Positions 16,481 through 25,022 of a stretch of 64,000 nt of DNA are shown here, piece by piece. Below the pieces are notes generated by a model. The model did not search any database, had not been told where the DNA came from, and saw only the letters and a program-made list of their open reading frames with translations. The position numbers and the translations under genes were made by a program. Source of the DNA: Micromonospora sonchi (GTDB lineage Bacteria; Actinomycetota; Actinomycetes; Mycobacteriales; Micromonosporaceae); the NCBI RefSeq assembly GCF_014646235.1, contig NZ_BMNB01000004.1, positions 124,001-188,000 of the forward strand, written 5' to 3'. The first letter of the stretch is position 1. Every line of letters starts with the position of its first letter.

Positions 16481-16605
16481 AGGTAGATGCGTCGCTCGCG
16501 CCGGCAGTGCGCGGGCCACTCGTTGATGGCCGCTGTCGAACTGCCCATGGCCTTGTCGGGCTGCTGGGGACGGCCGTCGCTGTTGGGCGGGCGGGAGTTT
16601 CGGTG

Positions 16606-17325
16606 TCATGATCTGGCGGTCTGTTCGTCATCGCCGAGCGTGCCCGTAGCCAGGACATCCCACGCGTAGCTACCGGGCTCGCGGCGTAACTCGACAAGCT
16701 CGACGCCGTGAACGACGGTCGTGACGGATGCGACGCGGCGGAGGCCGGCCACCGCGTCGATGACCGGCGTCGCGTCGGTCGGAGCGTTGTTGTAGGCGAT
16801 GCTGACGTGGGGGACGAACGCAGTGGCGCGCGTGGGGACTGCACGTTCGCCTCTGACCTCCGCGAGCGCCTGCCGCAGGACTTGGCGAACGCTGTGCACC
16901 GGGGGATGGGGGCCCGCGCTGAATCGCACAGCGCCCGCTGATCCCGTCAATGGCCCCACCCGTAGTGGAATCGGGGGGAGGATCGCAAGCCGTCGCTGCG
17001 CTGCTGCCACGATCTGGTCGAGCTGCGCGGCAGGCACTTCGTCTGTGAAGCCAACCTTCTGCACGGTAAGGTGCAGCCATTTCAGGGGAACCATGTCCAG
17101 CGTCGGTATATGGCCAAGCGCGGCCTGGCATCTCGATGCGAGCGCCCGAACAGTTCCGCTCTCGCCGAGACGCAACAACCAAAGGTAGGAACGTCGACCT
17201 GGACGCCAGCCCGCCCGTTCCCAGTGATTGGTCAGAGAATCGAGCGCGCGGTAGCGCGCCCAGTCTTCCTCGACGTAGCCGTGCCGTTCACGCCCTTCCC
17301 TGGATTCGTCAGAGAGGGTTGTCAT
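16606..17325 (-). CDS. 2'-5' RNA ligase-like 2H phosphoesterase
   Basis: The 239-residue protein has the two HxT/S motifs of the 2H phosphoesterase superfamily: 'WLHLTVQKVG' (His85-Leu-Thr87) and 'FVPHVSIAYNN' (His173-Val-Ser175), about 88 residues apart as expected. Members act on 2',3'-cyclic phosphates or 2'-5' linkages in RNA and nucleotides; the substrate here is unknown. The ATG at 17325 is preferred because GGAAG lies just upstream. It overlaps the end of the upstream XRE regulator gene by 17 bp, so the two genes are co-transcribed and probably coupled. Confidence 0.85.
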   Translation of the reverse strand: MTTLSDESREGRERHGYVEEDWARYRALDSLTNHWERAGWRPGRRSYLWLLRLGESGTVRALASRCQAALGHIPTLDMVPLKWLHLTVQKVGFTDEVPAAQLDQIVAAAQRRLAILPPIPLRVGPLTGSAGAVRFSAGPHPPVHSVRQVLRQALAEVRGERAVPTRATAFVPHVSIAYNNAPTDATPVIDAVAGLRRVASVTTVVHGVELVELRREPGSYAWDVLATGTLGDDEQTARS

Positions 17326-18652
17326 TGTCCGGCTTCCGCTCATGCAACCACTGCCGCACTTCATCGGTGAATGCCGCTACAGGTGCGTAGCCCGAGGATC
17401 CTTGCAACCCTGCGGCGAAGGACCGCAGTCGCTGCTCGATCGACTCGATGCGGTTGCCTTCCGCAGCGGCCATCGCCGCGCGGGCCAGCACCAGGGCCTG
17501 GTCCAGGTCTTCGGTCAGCGGGTCGATCAGGGCGGATGCCATGTCCAGGCGCACCAGAGCCTGACTCCACCGCGACGGCGAGCTATCCACAATGTCGAGA
17601 GCGCGGCCAGCGAACTGAAGGACCGGCCCGGCGTTTCCCAGCCCAAGGTGCGCGGTAGCGGCATTCGACGCAGTGCGTGCTTCGCTGTAGACACCGAACG
17701 ATATGCACGGAGTCATGCCGGGCTCCGGGGAAAAGGCGGCAAGAAGATCGTAGGCGTCACCGACCGCCTTCTCGACCGCGCGACGGTCACCCAGCCTCCC
17801 ATGCGCCCTCGCCTCACCATTCACCGCGAGGCGCACCGCTTGGCGTCCCGTGCCGGCGAAGCGCCGGCCGTCCTGCGCGAAGGCGAGAGCGTCACAGTAG
17901 CTGCCCGCATAGAACTCGGCCAGACTCTGCGTACCCCGCACCCACGCCTGAAGATCACGATCGTCGGCCTGCTCCGCCAACTGGAAGCACTCCAGCGTAT
18001 ACGCGCGGGCCGAATCAAAGCGTCCCAGGTTGACCGACATGTAACTCAACAGACCGGAAAGACGCCCCGCAACAGCCAGCAGCCGATGCTGCTGCCTCGG
18101 ACGCGCCCGGCCCATCAACATCGGCTGAACACGCCGCCGCTCCCGGACCAGGACCGGCGCGAAGACCCGCGGCCCCCGCAGCTCGTACGAATCGACCACC
18201 TCAGCGACGAACGCCTCCATCGCGTCGAGGAACGACTCGTCGAGCACGTACGCATGCTGGTCACGGACCCGCGCCTGCACCTCCGCGACAGGCTCGACCA
18301 CCTCGTCCCACCGGCCCGCCGCCACAGGCCCCGCAGCCGGGTCAAGCGACGCCAACGCCCCCCAGCGGGCATGACGAGCCGCTTCCGCCTTCTCCTGCTG
18401 ATACCGGGCATCAAGGGACCGGTACTCGTCGTACCCGGTGAGCAGTTCACCGCCGGACCGCAGAAGCGTCTCGCACTGCGCCCAGAAGACCCGGTCCACC
18501 ACCTGCCGGCCACTCTCGACGTTGGCCACCGTGCTCCGCGTGCTGTGCACCAGCCGCGCGACATCGTCCTGAGTCAGCCCACGCTTCCTACGCCACACCC
18601 CGAGCCGCCGCCCGAGCGCCCGCTTCACGTCACTGAGTCCCTGCGGATCCAT
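17309..18652 (-). CDS. XRE-family HTH regulator with helical C-terminal region
   Basis: The 447-residue protein has an N-terminal XRE HTH at about 8-62 ('RRKRGLTQDDVARLVHSTRSTVANVESGRQ'-like, with the typical Thr-Gln and Ser-Thr-Val positions). A 370-residue Ala/Arg-rich helical region with TPR-like periodicity follows. ATG 18652 is chosen because GGGGGGAC lies seven bases upstream; a further in-frame start at 18673 lacks that. It overlaps the 2H phosphoesterase gene downstream. Such large one-component regulators are common in actinobacteria and probably sense a small molecule or partner protein through the repeats. Confidence 0.82.
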   Translation of the reverse strand: MDPQGLSDVKRALGRRLGVWRRKRGLTQDDVARLVHSTRSTVANVESGRQVVDRVFWAQCETLLRSGGELLTGYDEYRSLDARYQQEKAEAARHARWGALASLDPAAGPVAAGRWDEVVEPVAEVQARVRDQHAYVLDESFLDAMEAFVAEVVDSYELRGPRVFAPVLVRERRRVQPMLMGRARPRQQHRLLAVAGRLSGLLSYMSVNLGRFDSARAYTLECFQLAEQADDRDLQAWVRGTQSLAEFYAGSYCDALAFAQDGRRFAGTGRQAVRLAVNGEARAHGRLGDRRAVEKAVGDAYDLLAAFSPEPGMTPCISFGVYSEARTASNAATAHLGLGNAGPVLQFAGRALDIVDSSPSRWSQALVRLDMASALIDPLTEDLDQALVLARAAMAAAEGNRIESIEQRLRSFAAGLQGSSGYAPVAAFTDEVRQWLHERKPDNDNPL

Positions 18653-18992
18653 GAGGACGTCCCCCCACGTCACCGGAGGGGCTGATCACCATTCGCTACT
18701 GACCCCTCACGGCACGCTGACAGTAGACGATTGCGGCAGCAAGAGGCCATCCCACCTGAGCGCACCACCGTACATGCCCTTAGGCCAGGAGACATCGAAA
18801 TCCACCAGGCTCAACGACGAAACTAGAACAGATTCGCGTACCAGAATGTGGGAACCAGCAACGGTATACCCCACCATGATCAAAACCCACCCGGACACGA
18901 CAACCGCGCACCGGACAGGGCCGGACGTGAGGGATGCTCGTCGCACGAGCACCCACCGAGCACCCAACCGACCACAAGGGACGGATAAGCGA
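18653..18992. other. 340-base gap upstream of XRE gene, no gene seen
   Basis: This stretch is lower in GC than its surroundings and should hold the promoter of the leftward XRE gene. Short ORFs on both strands lack ribosome binding sites and recognisable products. A short direct repeat (CGAGCACCCA type) occurs near 18945-18965. It borders the tRNA-Arg terminator and may include an old integration junction, but no duplicated att sequence was found. Confidence 0.45.
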
Positions 18993-19028
18993 AGGGGCCT
19001 GACTGCCATTTCGGCAGGTCAGACCCCT
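18993..19028 (-). terminator. hairpin downstream of tRNA-Arg
   Basis: AGGGG...CTGAC.TGCC on one side pairs with GGCA.GTCAG..CCCCT on the other around ATTTC, with small mismatches. It lies 10 bases past the tRNA 3' end on the transcribed strand, as expected for a tRNA terminator, though the following T-tract is poor. Confidence 0.55.
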
Positions 19029-19038
19029 GTTGATCTTG

Positions 19039-19111
19039 TGCGCCCGAAGGGACTCGAACCCCTAACCTTCTGATCCGTAGTCAGATGCTCTATCCGTTGA
19101 GCTACGGGCGC
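19039..19111 (-). tRNA. tRNA-Arg(ACG)
   Basis: Read on the minus strand, a 73-base cloverleaf begins GCGCCCG and ends CGGGCGC plus discriminator A. The anticodon loop CTACGGA gives ACG, and the T-arm has GGTTCGAGTCC. The CCA end is not encoded. It marks the edge of the accessory region to its left. Confidence 0.96.
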
Positions 19112-19348
19112 TGGTGCTCGGCCAGTTTACACACCTGGCTCCGCGTGCAGTCTCGGGGATTCGCCAGCGGCTCGTCCCAGATCCTGCCTTCGGCGGTCTA
19201 CGTTACCTGACGGGTGACCGGATCGCGCAACGGGGATACCCCACACCCGCTCGGGGCGCGTCGAGGACAGCGGGCTGCCCGGCGCGGCGCTGGTCGCCCG
19301 GAGGGTGCCCTGATCGCCCCTCGAACTCGCCCTCCCGGCGCAGCAAGA

Positions 19349-19372
19349 AAGCCGCGCCCGAGGGCGCGGCTT
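19349..19372 (-). terminator. hairpin downstream of tRNA-Ser(GCT)
   Basis: AAGCCGCGCCC (19349-19359) and GGGCGCGGCTT (19362-19372) are exact reverse complements with a two-base centre. It lies 34 bases past the tRNA-Ser 3' end on the transcribed strand and is a likely intrinsic-type terminator. Confidence 0.65.
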
Positions 19373-19406
19373 CGAATCCGGACGGGCCTGCCGTCCGAGC
19401 TTTGCG

Positions 19407-19497
19407 CGGAGACTCCGGGATTCGAACCCGGGAGGGGCTTTAAGACCCCAACCGCATTAGCAGTGCGGCGCCATAGACCAGACTAGGCGAAGTCTCC
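19407..19497 (-). tRNA. tRNA-Ser(GCT)
   Basis: A 91-base class II tRNA with a long variable arm lies on the minus strand. The acceptor GGAGACT pairs with AGTCTCC, the discriminator is G, and the anticodon loop CTGCTAA gives GCT, which reads AGC/AGU serine codons. CCA is not encoded. Confidence 0.96.
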
Positions 19498-19631
19498 CCG
19501 GTGGTTGATAAGCCACCGGGCCCGAGGATACAGTCCCCGCCCGGCCGGGAGCAAAGCGACTACCGGAACCAGGCGCCCACGGTCGGATGAGCCTCGCTCC
19601 ACCGCCGTGATCAGGACTAGGCTCCATCGAC

Positions 19632-21107
19632 ATGCAGGAGCAGCCGCCCAGCGAGCAGACCAAGCCGGAATCTGCCGAGGGAGCACGCCGGCGCTCCCCG
19701 AAGGCGACCTTCACCCCGCCGCCCACACCCGCACCGCCGGCTCAGGATCCGCCGGGCAGCTCCGGTACACCGCGCCCCCGGCGTGCCAAGGCCGCGCCGA
19801 GCGTGTTCTTCCAGCCACCGCCCGCGCCTGAGCAGGTAGCAGCCACGCCCGAGCAGGCAGTACCCCGATCGGCGGCGGCTCCGCCGCTGACCCCCACACT
19901 GCCGTTCGCCGTCGCGCCGGTCAGCACGGACGAGCAGCCGGAGACGCGGACCGACCCGGCACCGGGTGACCCCGGCGGCCAGTCGCCTGCCGAGGCGTCG
20001 ACAACTTCCTCCACCCGGAAGAAGGTCGCCGCGAAGCCGAGAAAGAGCACCGCCAAGAAGGCAGCGCCGAAGAAGGCCGCCCGGGAAACAATCGAAGCCG
20101 CCCCGGAAGCAATCCAAGCCAGGCCGGAGGCAACCGAAGCCACCCCGGAGGCAATCGAAGCCAGGCCGGAAGCGACCGAGACCGAACCCGGCGCGATCGA
20201 TGCCGGACCCGCGCCGGTCAGGAAGACAGCGGTCAGAAAGGCGCCAGCGAAGAAAGCGCAGAAGACGGCCGCAGCACCGGCCAAGGCCACTCGGGCCCGA
20301 AAGGCCACGAAGCAGGCCAGTCCGGCAGCGCCGGCCGGACCGGGCTCGGCCACCGGCGAGGTCCGGCCGGGTGACACCTCGGCGGGTACGGCGGAAGTGG
20401 GGTTGCGGACGCTGGCGGTGCGTGTACTCGATCATCCGGGCTTCGCTCCGGAGTTGCTGGCGCTGGCGGCGGTCGACGCGCTCGGCCCGCGTGCCGGCGC
20501 GTGGGCCCGGCGGCTGCGGGAGACCTATCCGCGGGCGGACGGCGACGGGCTGGCCCGGTTGGCGACCCAGCGGTTCGTCCGGCAGGCCGCGGTCGGTGGG
20601 GCGACTGCGGCACTCGCCGGCGCCTTCGCTCCGGCGGTCGAACTGGTCGCGGTGCTCTGGTCGCAGGCGAACCAGGTGCTGCACGTGGCAGCGGCGTACG
20701 ACCGCGATCCGGCGCACCCGGAGCGGGCGGCCGAGCTGCTGGTGCTGACCCAGGTGCACCCGGACCTGACGAGCGCCAGGGCGGCGCTGGCGGCGGCGCG
20801 GGCGGCCGACGGGCCGGGGGAGGCGCCGGGGCCGCGCGCGGTGGAGGCGGCCTGGCGGCTGGCTGCCCCGCTGACCGCGCAGGCCGGCGGCTGGTTGGCG
20901 CTGCGGCTGGCGTCCCGGTTGCTACCCGGCGCGGCGGTGCTCGCCGCGGCGGCCGGCGACTCGGCGGCGGCGCAGCGCCTGGCGGCCCGCGCCATCGCCA
21001 CCTACCGCCCACCCGGCCGGCAGGGCCCGCCGAGCGCAGGCTCAGAGCCAGGTGAACCAGGAGTCGGGAAGCAGGGTGTAGCCGATGAAGGCGGCGATGT
21101 CGAGTAG
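19632..21107 (+). CDS. EcsC-like protein with basic, repetitive N-terminal half
   Basis: The 491-residue product has two parts. Residues 1-245 are low-complexity: Pro/Ala-rich, then histone-H1-like Lys/Ala segments ('KKVAAKPRKSTAKKAAPKKAA' region near 134) and degenerate 'EA.PEAI.ARPEATEA' repeats. Residues about 255-450 resemble an EcsC-family helical, weakly hydrophobic domain ('GGATAALAGAFAPAVELVAVLWSQ', 'AAYDRDPAHPERAAELLVL'). EcsC proteins are membrane-associated with unclear function. The basic part could bind nucleic acid or polyanionic surface polymers, which is inference. Its 3' end overlaps the convergent CPBP gene by 66 bp. The ATG has no strong Shine-Dalgarno. Confidence 0.7.
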   Translation: MQEQPPSEQTKPESAEGARRRSPKATFTPPPTPAPPAQDPPGSSGTPRPRRAKAAPSVFFQPPPAPEQVAATPEQAVPRSAAAPPLTPTLPFAVAPVSTDEQPETRTDPAPGDPGGQSPAEASTTSSTRKKVAAKPRKSTAKKAAPKKAARETIEAAPEAIQARPEATEATPEAIEARPEATETEPGAIDAGPAPVRKTAVRKAPAKKAQKTAAAPAKATRARKATKQASPAAPAGPGSATGEVRPGDTSAGTAEVGLRTLAVRVLDHPGFAPELLALAAVDALGPRAGAWARRLRETYPRADGDGLARLATQRFVRQAAVGGATAALAGAFAPAVELVAVLWSQANQVLHVAAAYDRDPAHPERAAELLVLTQVHPDLTSARAALAAARAADGPGEAPGPRAVEAAWRLAAPLTAQAGGWLALRLASRLLPGAAVLAAAAGDSAAAQRLAARAIATYRPPGRQGPPSAGSEPGEPGVGKQGVADEGGDVE

Positions 21108-21899
21108 GGCGTGCGCCACGATCAGCGGCATGACCCGGCGGGTACGCAGATAGCAGAGGCTGAACACGACCCCCATCACGGCGTTGCCGACGAACGCGCC
21201 GAAGCCCTGGTAGAGGTGGTAGGAGGCGCGTAGCAACGCGCTGGCCGCGACGATCGCGGCGACCCGCCACTGAAGTTGACGCAGCCGGGTCATCAGGTAG
21301 CCGACCACGATCACCTCCTCCAGGATCGAGTTCTGGAGGGCGGCGAGGATCAGCACCGGCACCGTCCACCAGAGGTCGGGCAGCGCCGCCGGCACCACGG
21401 TGGCGTTGAGCCCGAGCTGGGCCGCCGCCCAGAACAGCGCCAGGCCGGGCAGCCCGATCAGCGCCGCCAGCCCCGCGCCCTGGGCGAGGTCGACCCCGGG
21501 CCGCCGGCCGTCCAGGCCGAGGGTCCGCACCGGATCGCCGGGGTCCCGCGCCAGCAGGTGTACGGCGAGCAGCACCGGCAGCAGCGCGAACACGATGCCG
21601 AGCAGCTGGTACGTGAGATCGAGGTAGGGCCGGACCGACGCGGAGGTGTTCAGGGCGGCGGTCTGCCTCGACAGCCCACCTTCCGCAGTGAGCTTCGCGA
21701 TGATCGAGACGGTGGCGTAGACGGCGGATTGCCCGAGCGAGAGGCCGAGCACCAGCAGCGCCTCGGTGCCGAGCATCCGGCGGGACACCGGACGGGTGAG
21801 CTCAATGGTCACCGCACCACTCTGCCCGACCGGGTGCGCCGGCGGCAGGCGGGCGACTGAGCCGACCTCACGAAGCAATCGCACATTCTGTGCGACCAC
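21042..21899 (-). CDS. CPBP-family intramembrane metalloprotease
   Basis: This protein of about 285 residues has several hydrophobic segments and the CPBP (Abi) signatures: 'EEVIVVGYLMTRL' (EExxxR-type motif 1), 'SYHLYQGFGAFVGNAVMGVVF' (motif 2 with His), and 'HALLDIAAF' (motif 3, His...Asp). These residues form the membrane-embedded active site in Rce1/MroQ-type proteases. The start is GTG 21899, with GGAG about eight bases upstream; GTG 21812 is an alternative. It converges on and overlaps the EcsC-like gene and is divergent from the flavohemoglobin gene. Its substrate is unknown. Confidence 0.85.
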   Translation of the reverse strand: MVAQNVRLLREVGSVARLPPAHPVGQSGAVTIELTRPVSRRMLGTEALLVLGLSLGQSAVYATVSIIAKLTAEGGLSRQTAALNTSASVRPYLDLTYQLLGIVFALLPVLLAVHLLARDPGDPVRTLGLDGRRPGVDLAQGAGLAALIGLPGLALFWAAAQLGLNATVVPAALPDLWWTVPVLILAALQNSILEEVIVVGYLMTRLRQLQWRVAAIVAASALLRASYHLYQGFGAFVGNAVMGVVFSLCYLRTRRVMPLIVAHALLDIAAFIGYTLLPDSWFTWL

Positions 21900-21960
21900 C
21901 CGACACGCTCCGTGGACATTCTATGAAGGCCCGATCCGCCGCCGGAAGTAAGGAGTGCCC

Positions 21961-23079
21961 GTGGACACCTTCGCGCGGCTGCTGAAGGAGAGCTGGACCC
22001 TGGTCGAGGGGAATCGCGTCCGGCTGACCGAGCACTTCTACGCCCGGCTCTTCCTTCTCGATCCCGAGCTGCGCAAGCTCTTCCCGGTGCAGATGGCCGG
22101 GCAGGGCGACCGGCTGTTCGAAGCGATCATCGCGGCGATCCACACCGTGGACGACCCGGAGAGCTTCGACGAGTTCCTCCGCGCGCTCGGCCGGGACCAC
22201 CGCAAGTACCACGTCGACGCGGCCCACTACGACACGATGGGCCAGGCGTTGCTCGACTCGCTGCGCAGCACCGCCGGGGAGAGCTGGAACCTGGCGTACG
22301 ACCAGGCGTGGCGGGACGCGTACGCGGCGATCGTGGAGAAGATGCTCGCCGGGGCGGCGGCGGACGGCAACCCACCGTTCTGGCACGCCGAGGTGCTGAC
22401 CCACCGGCGGTACGGGTCGGACACCGCCGTCTTCACCTGCCAGGCGCTGCAACATCCACTCTCCTGGAAGGCGGGGCAGTACGTCAGCGTGGAGGCGCCC
22501 CGCTACCACCCCCGGGTGTGGCGGACGTACTCGGTGGCCAACGCCCCGAACGACGACAACGTGCTGGAGTTCCACATCCGTACGCCCGAGGGCGCCGGTT
22601 GGTTGTCCGGGGCCCTGGTTCGCCGGCTGAAGCCGGGCGACCTGCTGCGGGTGGCCGCGCCGATGGGCTCGATGACGCTGGACCAGTCGTCGGAGCGGGA
22701 CGTCCTCTGCGTCGCCGGCGGCGTGGGGCTGGCCCCGATCAAGGCGCTGGTGGAGGAGTTGACCCGCGTCAACCAGACCCGCTGGGTGCACGTCTTCTAC
22801 GGTGCCCGTACCGAGGCGGAGCTTTACGGTCTCGACGGGTTGCAGGAACTGGTGGCGGAACACCCGTGGCTGTCGGTCACTGCCGCGTGCGGCGACGACC
22901 CGGATTTCGACGGCGAACGGGGCGACATCCCCGACGTGGTGGCCCGCTACGGCCCTTGGACGGCGCACGACTGCTACGTCTCCGGTTCCGCGCCGATGGT
23001 CCGCTCCACCTTGCGGGTACTCGCCGCCGACGACGTTCCCCCCCAGCACATCCGATACGACACCTTCGGCAACCTGTAG
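21961..23079 (+). CDS. hmp: flavohemoglobin-type globin-reductase
   Basis: The 372-residue protein fuses an N-terminal globin domain (about 1-135; likely proximal His80 in 'LGRDHRKYH') to a ferredoxin-NADP reductase module (about 140-372). The latter has 'RTYS' at 188-191 for FAD, 'CVAGGVGLAPIKALVEEL' for NAD(P), and a C-terminal 'DTFGNL'. Flavohemoglobins oxidise nitric oxide to nitrate. GTG 21961 is chosen over GTG 21955 because AGGAG sits five bases upstream of it and overlaps the earlier codon. Two strong stem-loops follow in the convergent junction with the next gene. Confidence 0.92.
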   Translation: MDTFARLLKESWTLVEGNRVRLTEHFYARLFLLDPELRKLFPVQMAGQGDRLFEAIIAAIHTVDDPESFDEFLRALGRDHRKYHVDAAHYDTMGQALLDSLRSTAGESWNLAYDQAWRDAYAAIVEKMLAGAAADGNPPFWHAEVLTHRRYGSDTAVFTCQALQHPLSWKAGQYVSVEAPRYHPRVWRTYSVANAPNDDNVLEFHIRTPEGAGWLSGALVRRLKPGDLLRVAAPMGSMTLDQSSERDVLCVAGGVGLAPIKALVEELTRVNQTRWVHVFYGARTEAELYGLDGLQELVAEHPWLSVTAACGDDPDFDGERGDIPDVVARYGPWTAHDCYVSGSAPMVRSTLRVLAADDVPPQHIRYDTFGNL

Positions 23080-23096
23080 AGCTTTCCTCCCCCCGC

Positions 23097-23138
23097 ACCG
23101 GGGCGCGTGCCCCTGCCCCCTGGGGCACGCGCCCCGGT
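23097..23138. terminator. bidirectional terminator-like stem-loop
   Basis: A perfect 17-bp inverted repeat, ACCGGGGCGCGTGCCCC (23097-23113) and its complement (23122-23138), flanks an 8-base loop. It starts 17 bases after the flavohemoglobin stop, in a convergent junction. Confidence 0.75.
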
Positions 23139-23168
23139 CCCCCGATCGGGCGGACCGCCACCGCCCCG

Positions 23169-23218
23169 CACGACCATGTCCGCCCACCGTCGTTCCCCAT
23201 CGGGCGGGCATGGTCGTG
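23169..23218. repeat. second stem-loop in convergent junction
   Basis: CACGACCATGTCCGCCC (23169-23185) and the near-complement at 23202-23218 (one mismatch) form 17-bp arms around a 16-base spacer. It lies between the first stem-loop and the 3' end of the deformylase fusion gene and probably serves that leftward transcript. Its build resembles the 59-bp palindromes elsewhere in the window, but the sequence differs. Confidence 0.6.
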
Positions 23219-23244
23219 CCAGGGATCGGTCGTGCCGGGAGCGC

Positions 23245-24759
23245 TCAGTACCGCCAGGGGTGGCCGGACTCGCGGTACTCCTCGATCGGTACCAGCGGCA
23301 CCCCCGGTGCCATCCGGTCGACGTAGAGCCGGCCGTCCAGGTGGTCGACCTCGTGCGCCACCAGCCGGGCCATGCCGAACTCGAACGAGGTGATCACGCG
23401 GCCGCCGTCGAGCTGGGCGTGTTCCACGTCCAGTCGTAGCGGTCGTGGCACCAGCCCGCGGTGGTCGAAGAAGGAGAGGCAACCCTCGTACTGCTCGTCG
23501 GTGTCGACGGAGGTGTCGACCACCCGGGGGTTGAGCAGCACCACGGGCTCGGCGGTCCGGTCGGGCGGGCGGACCACGGCAGCCGCGCGGTCGATGCCGA
23601 GTTGCGGCGCGGCGATCCCCACCCCCTTCGCGAACGGATGCAGTTCGTCGAGGCGGGCCAGCGCGGTGACCAGCCGGTCGACGGTTTCCCGGGCGATCGC
23701 CTCCTCGGCCGGTAGGTCGAACGGGCGGGCCGGCTGGCGCAGCAGGTCCGCGCCGCGCTGGACGATGCCGAGCGCGCGCATCCGCTCGGACGGTCTGATC
23801 CGGTCGACCTCCGGCTCGGGTTCCTGCTCCGCGCGGAACCGCCACTGCAACCGGTACCGGGCGTTCAGCGGCGGTTCGTCGGTCGCCCATTCGAAGATCG
23901 CCCGTGCTCCCTCGTCGTGCCGGACGATCGCCGTACGCAACGGCCCCTCCTCCGCCGAGAGTGAGGTCTCCGCACCCCAGACCTGCGGGTCCAGTTCGGC
24001 CGGCAGGTCCACCCGGATGGCCAGGTGACGGGTTGGTACGCGGACCGCCCGCTGGAACCACGAGCCCCACTTGTCCCGCCCGACCAGGTACGTGTACTCG
24101 ATGGTGGCGCGCCGGCCGGGGTAGAGCGGGAAACGCCGTTCGGCGTTCTCGAAGAGCAGCCAGATCTCCTTGAACGCGTCCCGGTCGTGCTTGGCCCGCC
24201 AGTGCATGGCCTCCTGCTCGCCGCCCTCCTCCCGGCACGCGCGCAGGTTCAGCTCGGCGAAGGTGAGCGGGCGTTCCCGGTGGTGCCGGTTGGATCGGCC
24301 CGGATCGTTGGGGTAGCGGTCGACGGCGACCCGGACCAGGTAGCGGGTGACGGGCTCGGTGCCGGCGTTGTACAGCTCCCGGCGGATGACGCAGCGGTAG
24401 CCGGTGCCGGTGTGGGTCAGGATGGCCGTCTCGCGTTCGACGATCAGGCCGGTGCCGGGCGGCAACCACCGGTCGGGCGGGATGGGCTCCCGCTGGCTGC
24501 GCTCGACGCGCGCGTGGCGCAGGTGGTCGTACTCCCGGAAGCGCTGCCAGATCGCGCCGCTGGCCTCCAGGACGGCCTCGGCCCGGCGCGCGAAGTCCTC
24601 GGTGGGTCGGTGTCGCCGCCCTTCCACGTGGCTGACGTAGGAGGGGTCGAAGCCCATCAGGGTCGCCAGTTGCTTCTTGGACAGCCCCCGCTCCGTCCGG
24701 TGCCGAGCGAGTTCGGCGGCGAAGGAGTCGGCAGCCCGATCGAGCGGTGAGGTCGTCAT
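23245..24759 (-). CDS. XRE HTH - peptide deformylase fusion protein
   Basis: The 504-residue protein has an XRE HTH at about 12-65 ('GLSKKQLATLMGFDPSYVSHVEGR'-like) and a middle region of about 280 residues with a beta-rich look. Its C-terminal polypeptide deformylase domain has all three metal-site motifs: 'GVGIAAPQ' (379-386), 'EGCLS' (425-429) and 'HEVDH' (469-473). Deformylases remove N-formyl groups with a metal bound by one Cys and two His; all three ligands are present. The ATG at 24759 has GAGGAAG upstream. A fused DNA-binding domain is unusual for a deformylase and suggests regulation through formylated peptides or a non-canonical substrate. Confidence 0.88.
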   Translation of the reverse strand: MTTSPLDRAADSFAAELARHRTERGLSKKQLATLMGFDPSYVSHVEGRRHRPTEDFARRAEAVLEASGAIWQRFREYDHLRHARVERSQREPIPPDRWLPPGTGLIVERETAILTHTGTGYRCVIRRELYNAGTEPVTRYLVRVAVDRYPNDPGRSNRHHRERPLTFAELNLRACREEGGEQEAMHWRAKHDRDAFKEIWLLFENAERRFPLYPGRRATIEYTYLVGRDKWGSWFQRAVRVPTRHLAIRVDLPAELDPQVWGAETSLSAEEGPLRTAIVRHDEGARAIFEWATDEPPLNARYRLQWRFRAEQEPEPEVDRIRPSERMRALGIVQRGADLLRQPARPFDLPAEEAIARETVDRLVTALARLDELHPFAKGVGIAAPQLGIDRAAAVVRPPDRTAEPVVLLNPRVVDTSVDTDEQYEGCLSFFDHRGLVPRPLRLDVEHAQLDGGRVITSFEFGMARLVAHEVDHLDGRLYVDRMAPGVPLVPIEEYRESGHPWRY

Positions 24760-24970
24760 CAGCTTCCTCGTGGCCGGGAGTACAAGTTTCACGTTTGGCC
24801 ATCGGGTACGCACAGGTACTGGCACCTTCTCGACAAGATGCTTGACCCGTGAGCGCTTTCTGCCGATACTGCGCCGAGTTCCCGAGCCCGCACGCTGAGT
24901 GATCATGCTGGCGGCAGGTGATCCGGACCTCTCACCTGCCGTCCCGCCAGGCGTTCCCGACCCCAAGAAG

Positions 24971-24989
24971 TGTGGTTAGGCTAGCCTTA
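24971..24989 (+). promoter_or_regulatory. IdeR/DmdR-type iron box
   Basis: TGTGGTTAGGCTAGCCTTA matches the actinobacterial iron-box consensus TTAGGTTAGGCTAACCTAA at 15 of 19 positions by my alignment. It lies 34 bp upstream of the FhuF-like gene start, where repressor binding under iron-replete conditions would block transcription. Confidence 0.8.
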
Positions 24990-25022
24990 GTCGGAAGCGG
25001 GTACCGGACGGAGGTGGAGCAG

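Noticed and set aside
16481..16605. Remaining part of the kinase or a transposase fragment
   Set aside because: No frame on either strand resembles the kinase C terminus or a known transposase; left unassigned.
18707..19009. 100-codon minus-strand ORF next to tRNA-Arg
   Set aside because: It runs into the tRNA terminator hairpin, lacks a ribosome binding site and has no recognisable product.
19617..20759. 380-codon minus-strand ORF with Arg/Gly/Leu repeats
   Set aside because: It is the antisense shadow of the EcsC-like gene; the repeats only reflect the Lys/Ala-rich coding strand.
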